A DNA stretch of 64,000 nt from Triticum aestivum (GCF_018294505.1 NC_057795.1:520939512-521003511); one strand, 5' to 3'. Shown: positions 1-11,502, numbered from the stretch's first letter. Notes: generated from the letters alone by a model not told the origin. Made by a program: numbers and translations.

Positions 1-452
1 TACCGGAAAGAAAACGACAGAAAAGCTAAGTTGCCAAAGTTTGAGCAATCAATTTTAAATTTTTAATTTATCTTCCTCGAATGACCGTACTTTGTATGGA
101 AAACCTGTGCGCTGAGGAACCAACTCGTAGCTAGTTGCGCCCTTACTTTGTTTCGAGTCCGCTCAACAACTTAAGTGAGCTGCGACTAGTTGCGACAAGG
201 TTTCTTGTCCGGAGCGGCACCGCCAGCAGGCTGCTGACGTTCCGCACTCAGTGCTCGCGGCTAGGGTGCCTGCGCCGACAAGTTCCCTAAAAGCGTAGGG
301 CAAAAACATACAAAGGAAGGAATCAAGTAAAGGAAATAACACAGCAATCTCTACCCAAAATAGAGTTATGTTACAAGATAGCTTGTCGCAGCTCTAACAG
401 ATTGTTCTCATGACACGACCAGCAACGACAAGAGAAAGAGAAAACGGGCGGC
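1..452. other. Non-coding spacer of G1 downstream of the antisense gene
   Basis: No coding signal is visible. It lies between the 3' end of the antisense gene and the missing pol region, as the 52.5-53.7 kb spacer does in G3. Short CCGACAAG/CTTGTCGG-type words recur here and across G1. Confidence 0.5.
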
Positions 453-3400
453 CTAATCTACGCGATCGCCCTCAACCCTCTTGATCCCGCTCACCTTGTC
501 CACAATGGGTGCGACAAGGGCCTTGAGCGCTTCCAGATCGGCGTCCGACGGCAAGGACCTGAGGACGTTGGTGAGATTGAGGCCTGGATTGCGAAAGGCC
601 ACCTTCACCAGCACCTTCTGAAGAGCCCCTGCGCAGATCTTGCGCGACTCGTCGGCCAGCTGCTTTGGGATCTTCTCCCAGAGTCGCTAGAGGGCCATCG
701 CCACGCCTTCGAAGAACAAGCTGAGCTTGGCGCTGGGTTGGAGGTGCTCATCGGAGGAGTACCCGAAATCCTCCATCCCCAGCTGCGCCAGCTCCTTGTC
801 GATGGCCGCGGTAGCATCCACAAGACCCTCGGTCCAATGCTCCACGGTCTCCCTGAAAGTGTCCTGGGCGGCAGCAGCATTCGCCAGCAGCGCCTCGTCG
901 GCCTTGATTTTCTCCGACAAGGCCGCTTCCCGCTCCCTGGTGCCGTCCAGCGTCTGACTCAACGTGGCCAGCTTCAACTCAAGATCTGTATTGGAATCCT
1001 TGGCGGCGCTGAGCTCCTTGCCCCTCTCAGCGAGAAGACCCTGCAGCTCACCATGAGCGGCGGTGTCCTTCTCGCGCTCACGCTTGAGCGCGGAAAGCTC
1101 CTCGCTGCTCGCCATGAGATCGGCTTCCAGCTGCGCCACCTTCGTCTCCAGCTCCTTCTTGGCGGCCTCGGCAGCTGCGGCAGCATCCTTTGCCTCCTTG
1201 AGAGCCCCGCCAATTGCTTGCTCGCGCGCGGCAAGCTCCTCCTCATGGCTGTCAAGATTGACCTTGCGCTGCGCCAACTCTCCTTCCTGCGCAAATAGGT
1301 TTTCAGCGACAAGCCATTGCTTCTCTTTACCTTCAGCCTTCTCGAGGAGGAAGGCTTTCCGCTCCTCGAGAAGTTGCTCCTGCTCCTCCGCCAAGGACTG
1401 GAGAGCTTCCTGCCTGAGGCCCCGGAGCTCCTCCGTGCGCTTCTCAATGTCAACTCCCGCCTTCGCGACAAGTGCTTCGCGGGACACCAGCTTAGCTTGT
1501 CGGGCGCGATAGAGTGACAGTAGCTTCTGCAGCAGCCGCTCCTCCTCAGGCTCGTCGCTGCTGCTGCTTGGCGCGTCAACCAGCTTCAGCCCAGCGGAAG
1601 CAAGTACTTCTCTGTCCAGCATCTCTCCTTCGACCGGCGCCCTAGAGCTTGAAGCCCAGGGGAGCTTGATGAAGATGCCGTCGCCGACCTTCAGATAGGC
1701 GCCGGGCTGGGGCTCTTCGAAGCCTGGCTCTGCAGCAGCGGCGGAGGGATCGGCGGTCGGCGTAGCGCCTGGCGCTCCTGCGGCCTCAGGGCCGTCAGTG
1801 CGATCGCCAGATCCCTCACCGGCTTCTGCGGCGGCAGCCTTGGCGGCCCCTTCGCCGGCAGGATCATCAGCGCCGGCCTCTCCTTCGGTGGTGTTGGCGT
1901 CATCAATGCTGCTGCGCGCGTTCTCCTCGCCGGCGACCTTGGTTTCCATCGGCTCCGTGGCAGACGGATTTGGCGAACGGAAAAAGGGAGAGAAATCAAG
2001 CGAACATTCAAAAAAGAAAATCAGAAGAAGAAGAACCCAAGGGAAGTTCTCAGGCAAAAGGATTACCTGTGCTAGGATCTGCGGTCGTGGTCTCAATCAT
2101 CGAAGGATCGCTCGTGCTGTCCCTTGCCAGAGAACTACCCCTTGCCGGAGAATTTTCCCTTGCCGGAGAACGTTCCCTTGCCGGGGAATTCTCCCTTGGC
2201 GGTGTAGTGGAAGCAGATGGCATTTCGGGAGCGGCCTCCGGGCCCTCCTGGTGAGGCTGCTCTGCTCCTGCACAAACCAACAATCAGATATCAGCAAAGA
2301 AGGAGCACCCATGCGCGCCCGAAAGCAGGAAATAAACAATACACTTACGCTGGGGGCTGCGCTGGGGGCTGCTTTGGGGAATGGTTGCCGGGTCTGACAA
2401 GGTGGTCTCGGACATGTCCTCTGCCGTCGCGGTGGGATCATCCTCGATGACAATCACCGGGGCCTTGGCTCTCTTCGCCGCTATCCGGGCCAGCGTCCTG
2501 AAAAGGAATAGGTTCAGAATAAAAGCAAGTCAGATACAAGACAAAGCAACAAAATTGAAGAGTTGCAAGAACAGCAAAGAATCTTACTCTTCTTCTTCCT
2601 CGTCGGAGCTGAGCGCGGAGAGATCGAAGTCCGGCTCGCCTCCGGTGCGACGAGGCGGAGGAGTAGGTTCCCTTGCCCGCTTGGCAGGGGCAGTAGCGGT
2701 GGACCGGGAAGACCCCGCCCCAGTTGCCGCGGCGGCGTGAGGCGCTCCCGCAGCAACTGTGCTTGCCGCGGTAGAGCGTGTGGCGCGGCACGACGGCTGT
2801 TGACTCGTTTGCCGCTCCGCTACGTCCCGGGCCTTGCGGAGACGCCTTCTTGGTGGAGCTGGGGGCTCTACTTGTGACGAGCTGCCTGAAGGTTCGAGCC
2901 CGACAAGCTCTCCCTTGTCGGGCTCGCTCGGCTCCTCTTCGGGCCCGACAAGTTCTTCCTCGCCGGCAAACTCCTCGCGCTCGGCAAGACTTGCCACCTC
3001 TGCTGCCTCTGCCTCCTCCATGGTGAATCCGAACTCACCCGCGGCAACAGCTGCTGCCACCTCTTCCAGCCTGGTGGCGATGCGCTGCATCTCATTATCG
3101 GTGGAGTCGCGGGTGAGGCTCTTCTGTTCATCGGGGCGGATCGGCACTTCTTCCAGGCCGTCAAAGAAATCCCGCACGACGTCGTCTGCAGGCTCTTGCC
3201 AAGTCGGGACGATTCCGTGCGAGTCGCACAACGGCATCATTGCGCGGATGCGCTCGAGCGAAGAGTTGTCACAACGGAACCACACCCCTCGGCAACACGA
3301 ATGGATGTTGAGGATCGCGCTTGAACAGCTCCAGGAGCATCGCATCCAGCTCCAGGATGGTGAAGTTGAAGTTGAGGCCCGGGCGCAACCTCATGATATC

Positions 3401-4177
3401 CGCCGAGTTCTGGAACTCCCAAGCGGGTATCCTCCTCTCCTGCAAGGGGGCGATGCGGCAGCGGAGAAAGTCTGCGCCAACGGCGCCTACGGTGAGCCCG
3501 GCAAGCCTGAGGCGAAGGATCCGGGTGACGGCAATCTTTAGCCTGTCGTCTTCCGGGGCCACGTTGCTCCAATCATTGCCGCGCACTATTGGGGCTTGGC
3601 GCAGGGCAGTAAATGGCTGCGGGTTCTCCTCGACGATCCAGCACCACTCTGCTCTCCATTCCTCCCACTTGCTGCGGAGCTCTCCCTCCAGATAAGCTTC
3701 CTTCTTGCCGACTCTTGAGATCCAAGCGATCCCGCCGGCAATAGGCTCTCCTCTCTCAACCCGGGGCATAAAGAAGTGGCGGAAGAGGGCTACATTTGGA
3801 TGGACTCCGACAAAGTTTTCGCAGAGATGTGCGAAAACTGCCATGGTCAGAACGGCGTTGGGGGTGAAATCAAGGAGGCGGAACCCGTAGGTGTTCATGA
3901 TGCCACAGAAGAATTCAGAGAAGGGCGGGCAGAGCCCGCAGTAGAAGAACAACGCGAACAAGGGGTACCCGTTTGGAGCCAGTTCCGATGCGGCAGCCGG
4001 GAGTACCCTCGTGCGCGGATGCGCTCGCGTCTCCGTCGACCAGAAGAGGTAGTAGTACTCCCTCAGCTCCTTCGTGGCAAGCAGAGGGGGGAAGAGGGCC
4101 CGCTCCTTCCGTAGCGCCGCGAGCCGCTGCGCCTCGACCGACTTCACGCCCTTCCCCTTGTCGGCTTTCGGAGCCAT
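453..4177 (-). pseudogene. Antisense multi-exon gene of G1 (putative gypsy-type transposon protein, PF04195-like, with C-terminal coiled coil)
   Basis: The gene runs opposite to the element. Exon 1 (4,177-2,588) starts at an ATG for MAPKADKGKGVK and contains a plant 'putative gypsy type transposon' region (WSTETRAHPRT, YGFRLLDFTPNAVL, GGIAWISRVGKKEAY), then an acidic, Ser-rich tail. Introns with GT..AG ends follow at 2,587-2,498 and 2,348-2,268; the first two junctions keep the frame open. Exon 3 (2,267-2,067) encodes repeated PAREN/S units. The last exon (about 1,953-453) ends in a long coiled coil (roughly 1,560-780) of the RQEALQSLAEEQEQLLEE type. Damage: a frameshift near 3,285 in a G run, and an in-frame TAG at 687-689 followed by about 78 more open codons to a stop at 453. 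The last acceptor (near 1,953) is a guess and is not phase-perfect. An alternative upstream ATG is at 4,306. Biochemical function is unknown; this is a retrotransposon passenger or accessory gene. Confidence 0.7.
2122..2205 (-). repeat. 18-bp tandem repeats in exon 3 of the G1 antisense gene
   Basis: About five units of CCCTTGCCGGAGAA plus four variable bases are visible on the + strand. On the coding (-) strand each gives S/T-P-A-R-E-N/R. This is a low-complexity, possibly expanded coding repeat. Confidence 0.75.
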
Positions 4178-4340
4178 GGCGGAGGTGGTGGGGGAGATCG
4201 ACGGCGTTGGTGCTGCTGCTGGCAACGGGGGGGGCGGAGCGCTGCTCTCTCTCTCAGCTTCGGGAAGGAGGGGGGAGCGGCGGAGATTTGGGAAATGGAG
4301 TAACAACCGGCAGGATGGGCGAACTGTCCCTGTTTCCCCT

Positions 4341-4350
4341 GCTTATAAAG
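4341..4350 (-). promoter_or_regulatory. TATA box of the G1 antisense gene
   Basis: The reverse strand reads CTTTATAAGC, about 165 bases upstream of the preferred ATG (4,177) and about 210 bases inside the 3' LTR boundary. Its place matches the TATA boxes in front of the antisense genes of G3 (56,881-56,890) and G2 (about 59,580). Confidence 0.55.
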
Positions 4351-4557
4351 AAGGAGGGGGCAGACGTTTCACCCTTCCGAATAAAGAAACCACCCACGAT
4401 CTCTCCCATGACGCCGCATTCGACGCGTGCCGTTGGGGGAGGGCGCGGTGGATACGGAGAAAGATACGGCGTAACCCAGGCTGCGCGTGCCCGTGCCCTG
4501 TTTTGGGCCTGGCCCAACAGCGCTCGGCACCGTGTGTGGCCCAGGCCCGGGGGCTCC

Positions 4558-5482
4558 TGTCGGTGTACTAGAGTAGGGGTACCCTAGTATCCCGAACTTG
4601 TGCACGGGCAGTTGCAGCCATCCGCGGAAAGGCTTGCCGGGTGACCGCCAAGGTCCTCCGCGGTTCCTGTGGAGCCATTCAAGAACAAAGTATCTAAGCC
4701 AAGGAGACAAGGCCCCGGGAAGAGGAGCTTGCCGGGAAGGCCAACCAAGGCATCTCAAGGAGTTCGCCGCGAGGCACCACGCGTCCCGGCAAGGCCCGGG
4801 GAGCGACAAGCCTCCGGACGCGACAAGACAACGACCGCGGCAAGGCACTTGCCGCGGCACGCTACCACCCTGTACCTACGCTCTAGCGCATCCACCAACG
4901 TGTCGCCCTGGGGCCTTTCCAGGCGCGCGTGGCGAGAGGCTATGCAGCCAGCGGTACGCGGTGGCAAGCGGCGCTGACAAGATTGCCATCATGGCGAGCG
5001 GTGGCGCCCCTGACGGTCCCTTTCTGCACTGTTTTGGGCGACATAGACGGGCATTTAATGTCTTTGTCCCCTGCTGTCAGGGTTAGGTATGATACACTGT
5101 ACACGTAGCTGTACCAACCGCAAGTCCTTTTCCATTTTTACCCTTGTCTATGTTGCCACCTGTCGGTGACCCCTTGAGCATATAAAAGGAGGCCCATGCG
5201 CAACGTAGAGGGGGGTTCGGAAGGTTCGAAGCCAGAAAACACTCATGCTCGGTCTCGTTAGTAGCTAGAGGATACTGTAGCACTCAGCGCTCCCGAGCAA
5301 GAACTCAATACAATCAGACAAGCAGCAGTAGGAGTATTATCTCTCCGGAGAGCTCCGAAGCTGGGTAAACTGCTCGTGTGCTTTGCCTCGATCTGCTCTT
5401 CGTGCGATCTCCGCCCCCCGCCGAACCGAAAGGGGCTCAGTCCGCCGGTCCCATAGGTGTTCGTGGATCAGTTTCCCCGACA
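4558..5482 (+). repeat. 3' LTR of G1 (925 bp)
   Basis: It starts TGTCGGTGTACTAG after a purine-rich GGCCCGGGGGCTCC tract and ends TTTCCCCGACA. It contains TATAAAAGGAGGCCCATG (5,181) and a CCGCCGAACC...CCCATAGGTGT segment near its end. The same order of blocks is present in G2's 5' LTR (41,570-42,454), so G1 and G2 are related lineages. Confidence 0.8.
5181..5188 (+). promoter_or_regulatory. TATA box of the G1 LTR
   Basis: TATAAAAG lies in a block shared with the G2 LTR (42,156-42,165). Transcription would start about 30 bases downstream, defining U3/R. Confidence 0.6.
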
Positions 5483-5686
5483 GCAATGATACATACGTGC
5501 CGGTTTGGTATTGATTTTCTGTGAAGTAAAGAACAAGTAAAAAATAGCAACTGGCACTGGGCACTATGTCAATAGGTTAATCCCAAAAATGATATAAAGT
5601 TGATATGAAATGATTGTAAAACATCCAAGAATGATAATATAATAGCATGGAACAATCAAAATTATAGATACGTTGGAGACGTATCA
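5483..5686 (-). mobile_element. F: terminal piece of a Sabrina-like (Athila, Gypsy) LTR
   Basis: On the - strand this begins TGATACGTCTCCAACG and continues through a TTCTTGGATG...CCCAGTGCCAG block. I recognise this as the start of a Triticeae Sabrina-type LTR. It shares its first 23 or so bases with the LTR ends of B and C. G1 cuts it off at 5,483; the rest would be left of the window. Confidence 0.65.
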
Positions 5687-7074
5687 GGCAGCCATGAGGA
5701 TAATCCTCAGATTATGGGCCCATTCTACAAAGTTTCTTCCATCATCTTTCAGCTTAGCTTTCTCTAGGAACGCATTGAAATTCAGGGGAGCTACCACGCG
5801 AGCCATTGATCTACAACATAATTTTGCAAACACAACTTAGACTTTAATTCAAGATAATGAGTTCAATTAATCATATTACTTAAGAACTCCCACTCAAAAC
5901 AACATCCCTTCGGTTGTCCGAGTGTAACATGGTCCAAATTCACCAACCCAAGTCTGATCATCATGTGAGATGAGGTGGTTTCAATGGTGAACATCTTGAT
6001 GTTGATCATATCTACTATATGACTCATGTTCGACCTTTTGGCCTCTTATGTTCCGAGGCCATGTATGTACATGCTAGGCTCATCAAGTTTAACCCAAGTG
6101 TTCCGCATGTACAAAACTGGCTTGCACTTGTTGTATGCAAACGTAGAGTCTATCACACCCGATTATCATGTGGTGCTTCGAAACGACAAACTTTTGCAAT
6201 GGTGCACACTTGGGAAGAACACAATTTTATCTTAAAATTTTAGTTAGGGATCAACTTATAATTCTACCATCGTACTAAGCAAAATAAGATGCAAAAAAGG
6301 ATTAACATCACATGCAAATCATAAGTGACATGACATGGCCATCATCTTGTGCTTTTGATCTCCATCTTCAAAGCACCGACATGATCTCCATCGTCACCGG
6401 CATGACACCATGATCTCCATTATCGTGTTGCCATCGGGGTTGTTACACCAACCATGCTTCTACAACTATTGCTACCGCTTAGCGATAAAGTAAAGCATTA
6501 CATAGAGCTTAATGATTGACACACAGATCATACAATAATTAAAGACAACCCTAAGGCTCCTGCCAGTTGTTGTATTCATCGACATGCAGGTCATGGTAAA
6601 CTATACAAAACATGATCATCTCATGCATCAAATATATCTCATCATGTCCTTGGCCATATCATATCACAACATACCTTGCAAAAACAAGTTAGATGTCCTC
6701 TAATTGTTGTTGCACGTTTTACGTGGCTGCTATGGGTAACTAGTAAGAACATTTCTTACCTACACAAAGCCACAACGGTGATATGCAAGTTGCTATTTAA
6801 CCTTTTACAAGGACCGCCATTATTGAATCCGATTCAACTAAGGTGGGAGATACAGACTCCCGACGGCCATCTTTATGCAAGCAAGTTGCATGTTAGTCGA
6901 TGGAACCGGTCTCATGTACATGGACATGTAAAGTTGGTCCGAGCCGCTTCATCCCATAATACCGTTGAATCATGAAAGACCAAAGAATTAAGAAATCTAC
7001 ATATCAATGCCTACAAAATCCTTTGTGTTCTACTTGTGATGTAATCTATGCAAAGACCTAGCTCATGATGCCAC
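5687..7074 (-). other. Untranslated leader region of E
   Basis: I recognise this as the leader between PBS and gag in Angela/BARE-type elements, for example the block with CATCCCTTCGGTTGTCCGAG (5,904) and the repeated CATGATCTCCAT motif near 6,400. No ORF over 100 codons with family resemblance is present in either orientation. Confidence 0.6.
7061..7074 (-). other. Primer-binding site of E
   Basis: The reverse strand reads GTGGCATCATGAGC directly after the LTR end (CCCCAACA). This is a degenerate form of the initiator-tRNA-Met site TGGTATCAGAGC used by Copia elements. Confidence 0.6.
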
Positions 7075-8843
7075 TGTTGGGGAACGCTGCATGGGAAACA
7101 AAAATGTTCCTACACTCACCAAGATCGATCTAGGAGATGAACATCCATGAGAGGAGAGATTGCATCTACATACCTTTGTAGTAAGCAGAAATGTTAAGAA
7201 ACACTGTTGATGTAGTCGAACGTCTTCGCAATCCAATCATGATCTGTCCACGAACTCCCGACCCAAGCGCCCAACGGACGGCACCTCCGCGTTCAACACA
7301 TGTATGACTCGATGATGTATCTTTCTTCTTGATGCAGCAAGAGTTGGAGGACAAGTAGATGGGGTCTCAACCAGCACAATGGCGTGCTGGAGATGGTGGT
7401 GGAGCAATCCCAGCAAGGCTTTGCCAAGCGCCTCCGGGACTACAAACAAGGAAGAACGGGAGAGAGAGGAGGCCACAGGGCGTGGGAATTGTTGTGTCCA
7501 GCCCTTGCCCCGCCTCCCCACTATATATATGAGTGTTGGAGGGCTGGGGTCATAGCCCTAGCCCCTCCTCCAAGGAGGGGAGGCGGCCAAAGGGGCAGGA
7601 GTGCCGTCCAAGCCAAGTGGAGGGCCCTCCCCCTTAGGGTTTTCCTTCCCCTAGGCGGATGGGCCTTAGGGGGTTGGTGCGCCTGGCCTAATAAGGCTAG
7701 GACGCCCCCTTACGGCCCATGCACGCCCTAGGTGCTGGAGGTACCCTTCCGGACTCCTCCGGAACCCTCGAGAACCTTCTAGAACCTTCCGAAAGCTTCC
7801 CGGTACAATACTGGTAAAACCTGAGAACTTTTCTGGTAGCCAAAATATGACTTCCCATATATAAATCTTTACCTCCGGACCATTTCGGAGCTCCTCGTGA
7901 TGTCCAGGATCTCATTCGGGACTTCGAACAACATTCGGTCACCAACGTTAATATCCCAATACTACTCTAGCGTCACCGAATGTTAAGTGTGTACACCCCG
8001 CGGGTTCAAGAACTATGCAGACATGACCGAGACACCTCTATGGTCAATAACAAATAGCGGGACCTGGATGTCCATATTGGTTCCTACATATTCTACGAAG
8101 ATCTTCATCGGTCATACCTATATGTCAAGGATTCAACTAATCACGTATGCAGTTCCCTTTGTCTATCGGTATGTTAGTTGTCCGAGATTCGATCATCGGT
8201 ATCTCCATACCTAGTTCAATCTCGTTACCAGCAAGTATCTTTAATAGTTCCGTAATACAAGATCCCGTGGCTAACTCTTTAGTCACATTGCTTGCAAGCT
8301 CATTATGATGTTGTATTACGGAGTGGACCCCAAGATACCTCTCTGTCATACGGAGTGACAAATCCCAGTCTTGATCCATGCCAACTCAACAAACACCCTC
8401 GGAGATACCTGTAGAGCATCTTTATAGTCACACAGTCACGTTGCGACGTTTGATACACATAAGGTACTCCTTCGGCGTCAGTGAGTTGCATGGTATCATG
8501 ATCATGGGAACACATACTTGACATGCAGAAAACGATAGCAATAAACTTGATACGATCATATGCTACGCTTATAGTTTGTGTCTTGTCCATCACATCATTC
8601 TCCTAATTATGTGATCTTGTTATCAAGTTACAACCCATGTATATGGCTAGGAAACCATAGCCATCTTTGATGAACGAGCTTGTCTAGTAGAGGCTCACTA
8701 GGGACATATTGTTGTCTATGTATCTAGACATGTACTTGAGTTTCCAGTCAAAACAATTATAGCATGGATAATAAAAGTTTATCATGAACAAGGAAATATA
8801 ATAATAACCACTTTATTATTGCCTCTAGGGCATATTTTCAACA
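7075..8843 (-). repeat. 5' LTR of E (1,769 bp)
   Basis: On the - strand it starts TGTTGAAAATATGCCCTAGAG and ends TTCCCCAACA. Its length fits the 1.7-1.8 kb BARE/WIS/Angela LTRs. Its start matches the 3' LTR of D (TGTTGGAAATATGCCCTATAG at 25,803). A TATA-like stretch (CATATATATAGTG on the - strand) lies at 7,522-7,534. Confidence 0.85.
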
Positions 8844-9057
8844 ACTTCCTACCAGATGGCGGGCTTTGGGGTTTCCCAAACGTCATCTGTAACAAGGTGA
8901 TCATAACGAAAACTTTCAGGTTCACTCTAAAGTTTGACAAGTGACAGGATAGGTCGAGAGTTGGATTTTATCGTCCAACGATGGAGAGATATTCTTAGGG
9001 ACCTCTCGGTGTGATGGCATCCATCATTGTTTCGCCAGACACAGGTGAATACGTCAC
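8844..9057 (+). repeat. D: segment 1 of the 5' LTR
   Basis: Aligns by eye with 26,218-26,430 of D's 3' LTR (ACTTTGGGGTT, GTCATCTGTAACAA, TTTCAGGTTCAC). It is cut on the left by E and on the right by B at the GTCAC target site (9,053-9,057). Confidence 0.8.
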
Positions 9058-9753
9058 TAATATGTGGCATAAAGTACCATGTTCAAGTAGGGATTACAAC
9101 GGGGTGCAGGAGAGTGGACCGCGTAAAAGAGACGAGGATGGTGATGGTGATGAAGACGATCACTGCAGCGATGATTCCCCTCCCGATGGAACTCCGACAC
9201 CACTGAGAGAGAGGAGGAGAGGTTCTCCCCGTTGTGCTTCCTCCTCCATAGCCTCCCCCCTGGATGGGCAAAGGTTCTCCCTCTGGATCTTGGCCTTCAT
9301 GGCGATGATGGCCCCTCCGGGATCCTCCCCCATGGCCTCCGGTGATGATGGCCCCCTCCGACAGGGTGCCAAAGAGGGCCTAGATTGATTTCTCATGGCT
9401 ACAGAGGCTTGCGGCAGCGTAACTTCTGATCTAGGTTATTTTCTGGAGGTTTGGGCATTTATAGGAGAGGTTGGCATTGAGAACAAGTCAGGGGCCCCAC
9501 GGGAAGTCTACGAGGCACAGGGGCGCGCCCTCCACCCTCATGGGGCCCACGGGACTCCACTCTAGTAACTCTTTGTTCCATTATTTTTATATTTTCCAGA
9601 AAAATTCTCCATTGATTTTCAGCGCATTCCGCGAACTTTTGTTTCTGCACAAAAACAACACCACAGTAGTTCTGCTGAAAACAACGTCAGTCTGGGTTAG
9701 TTCTAATCAAACCATAACAAAATCATATAAAACTATTGTAAAAATGGCATGAA
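9058..9753 (-). repeat. B: 3' LTR remnant, part 1
   Basis: Aligns with 21,581-22,307 of the intact LTR (TAATATGTGGCATAAA, CAAGTAGGGATTAC, GATGATTCCCCTCCCGATGG). It ends at GGCATGAA, where Helitron H begins. The remaining tail of the LTR is at 16,625-16,660. Confidence 0.85.
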
Positions 9754-10009
9754 TTTAAAACAAAAAAGAGGCTAGCCAACTCACCTCCAGGAGGCTCCCC
9801 CGATTGGGTCATTCGTGGCCGTCCGATCAGGGTAAAAATCCCACCTCGGCTCTCCTCATCTGTTTGTTATTTACTATGTGTTTCACCTTGCTGTTTCTTT
9901 CATGGGTGTATGACGAGTGGGCCGCTTCGTCGATGGGGTCATGATGTGTTGGCTGGGTGCGGGGTGAAACGGTATCATTGGTCATTCATCCCGAAAAAGC
10001 CATTGGTCG

Positions 10010-10612
10010 CCCAAACCCCACAGCCGCACGCTCCCCGCCTCCTTCCTCCCTCAATCGTCTCAGCCGCACCAACCCTAGCCGTCGCCCGATGGAGGAAGCG
10101 CACGGCCGAATGAACCCTAGCCGGCTAGCCCCCAACCCGCAGCTGCCACAATCCTCCCTCCTCACTTCCTCGTCAACACAGGCGCTCGCGCCCCTCCCCT
10201 CTCCCTCCTTCCCGCAGCCCCAGGAGCTCCGCCACCGCATTTGACGAGATCCACCGCCTCCCCGAGGTCCTTATCCACCCCAGGTCATGAGGAAGCCACG
10301 GAAGGAGGAGATCAGCTGCGCGTCACCAGCCGAAGAAGGAGGAGAGGCGCGGATGCTAGCCAAGGAGGCAGATCGGCTTGCCTCTACTGCACCGTGAGCA
10401 CAGCCGCTGCCTCTGCACCTGATGCGACCCCCCATTGACAAGAGCAGGGCAGCGGATTGGAACGAGGGTGCTTGCATGGCCACGCCACCGCTACCGCCTG
10501 GAGTCGCCTTGGGCGCCGCCTTGGGCGCCGCCTTGGGCGCCGCCTCGAGTGACCTCCATCGCCGCCCCGAGTCAACTCCACCACTGCCGCCAGGAATCCC
10601 GTCTTCGGCGAG
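10010..10612 (+). pseudogene. Unidentified GC-rich gene 5' segment inside Helitron H
   Basis: A GC-rich island stands out from the AT-rich flanks. It has an ATG at 10,089 (MEEAHGRMNPSRLAPNPQ...) opening a Pro/Ser-rich reading of 52 codons, other short ORFs, and a good donor CGGCGAG|GTAACTTCC at about 10,613. It looks like the promoter-proximal first exon of a plant gene. It does not clearly belong to the GAPDH exons downstream. I do not recognise the product. Confidence 0.4.
10506..10541. repeat. Three perfect 12-bp tandem repeats
   Basis: GCCTTGGGCGCC is repeated three times, followed by a partial unit GCCTCGAG. It lies in the GC-rich segment of Helitron H and encodes an Ala/Gly-rich run in two frames. 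Confidence 0.85.
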
Positions 10613-10996
10613 GTAACTTCCTCTGAATCACTGCTCTTCCTGGTCTTCTTGACCTGCTTATTACATGTGTGATGTGTGCGTGCTTGCTGTTGCTGTGCTG
10701 CGTGTGTGCTTGCTTGTTGCCGGTGCTTTGTCTGGGTGTTGGGCTGCTGATGGCCTGATGTTGGCTTTGCTGTAATATTTGTATAATGCTTGTATCTTCT
10801 ATGAAGCTACAAAGCTATGCTTTGTTGTATACTGACTTTGTTGCTTGTTGCGGTTGACCTGCTGATGTTGCTACTGTGCTGGCCAAGGAGTGAGTCAAGT
10901 GACATACAGACACAAGAAATATTCGGTTATGAGGATTGAAGAAATTAATGATCATTCAATCATTGAGGATTTGAGAAGAGGTATCAATGCTCCAGT

Positions 10997-11502
10997 AGAG
11001 GTGTTATTGAAGTTGTGGCTGTCAATAGTCCTTTTATTGATGCTAAGTACATGGTAAGGAAATAAGGCTATAAGATTTGCATATTTTTTGCTATGAGAAC
11101 TTCTGCAACTGAAACTCAAAGTTTAGGTGTTGAACTCATAGTTTTGAAGTAGTTAGTTTTGTACTACTTTGTATCAAAATTGCATCAGACCATGTTGCAC
11201 TGTATTTCGAGCATAGAAAAATTACTTAACACCTAATTTTGCGCAATTGGGTTCCTACTTTTTTGTTATTAGGTGCAATGACAAAAAACATCCAGTGGGA
11301 TGTTCTACTGCATCGGAATTTGACAAATTTAATTCTGCCATTATATTCTTTCCTTTACTGCTCAAGTTAACACCCCTCCTCCCATTTGTTGGCCCATATG
11401 TTCAAGTATGAATCCTATCATGGCCCCTTTAAAGGATCCATTAAGATCGTGGACGATTCAGTATTGGAGATTAATGCGCAAGATCACAACCACGGGCGAA
11501 AG
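10997..11502 (+). pseudogene. Captured GAPDH fragment (two exons), GAPCp/GAPC-like
   Basis: Exon a (10,997-11,053) reads GVIEVVAVNSPFIDAKYM and ends at ATG|GTAAGG. After an intron of about 340 bases, exon b (about 11,392-11,502) reads HMFKYESYHGPFKG, then SIKIVDDSVLEIN, and ends AAAG|GTAAAT. These match consecutive parts of the NAD-binding domain of plant glyceraldehyde-3-phosphate dehydrogenase (family pattern EVVAVNDPFIDAKYM and KYDS.HG.FKGSI..VDDSTLEING). The order and intron position agree with a genomic copy, not a cDNA. The catalytic Cys domain is absent. The acceptor before exon b reads TTGG instead of an AG. It cannot encode an enzyme. Cytosolic versus plastidic origin is open; FKGSI..VDDS leans towards GAPCp. 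Confidence 0.8.

Larger units (their letters stand above)
1..5482 (+). mobile_element. G1: 3' part of a Ty3/Gypsy LTR retrotransposon, left-truncated by the window
   Basis: This is the downstream end of a Gypsy element in + orientation. It holds a spacer (1-452), an antisense multi-exon gene (453-4,177) and a complete LTR (4,558-5,482). Gag and pol are not present and would lie left of the window. Orientation is inferred from G3 (48,669-57,787), where a related antisense gene lies between gag and the 3' LTR. The LTR resembles that of G2: TGYCGG start, CCG-rich CA end, and a shared TATAAAAGGAGGCCCATG core. It is inserted in a Sabrina-like LTR. The expected 5-bp target duplication is GCAAT (5,483-5,487), whose partner is outside the window. 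Confidence 0.8.
5687..8843 (-). mobile_element. E: Angela/WIS/BARE-type Copia retrotransposon, 5' LTR plus leader only
   Basis: In - orientation the 5' LTR occupies 8,843-7,075, followed by a PBS and about 1.39 kb of untranslated leader to 5,687, where the Sabrina-like LTR begins. Gag and pol are not in the window. The right flank ACTTC (8,844-8,848) matches the uninterrupted 3' LTR of D (...GTCACTTCCTAC near 26,218), so E inserted into the 5' LTR of D. Confidence 0.8.

Noticed and set aside
738..1579. Long ORFs on both strands (738-1,298 +, 1,063-1,512 +, 974-1,579 -)
   Set aside because: They are shadows of the coiled-coil exon of the G1 antisense gene. Only its frame has ordered heptads and splice context.
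10997..11502. A working GAPDH gene
   Set aside because: Only two N-terminal exons are found. The catalytic Cys domain is absent and one acceptor is lost.
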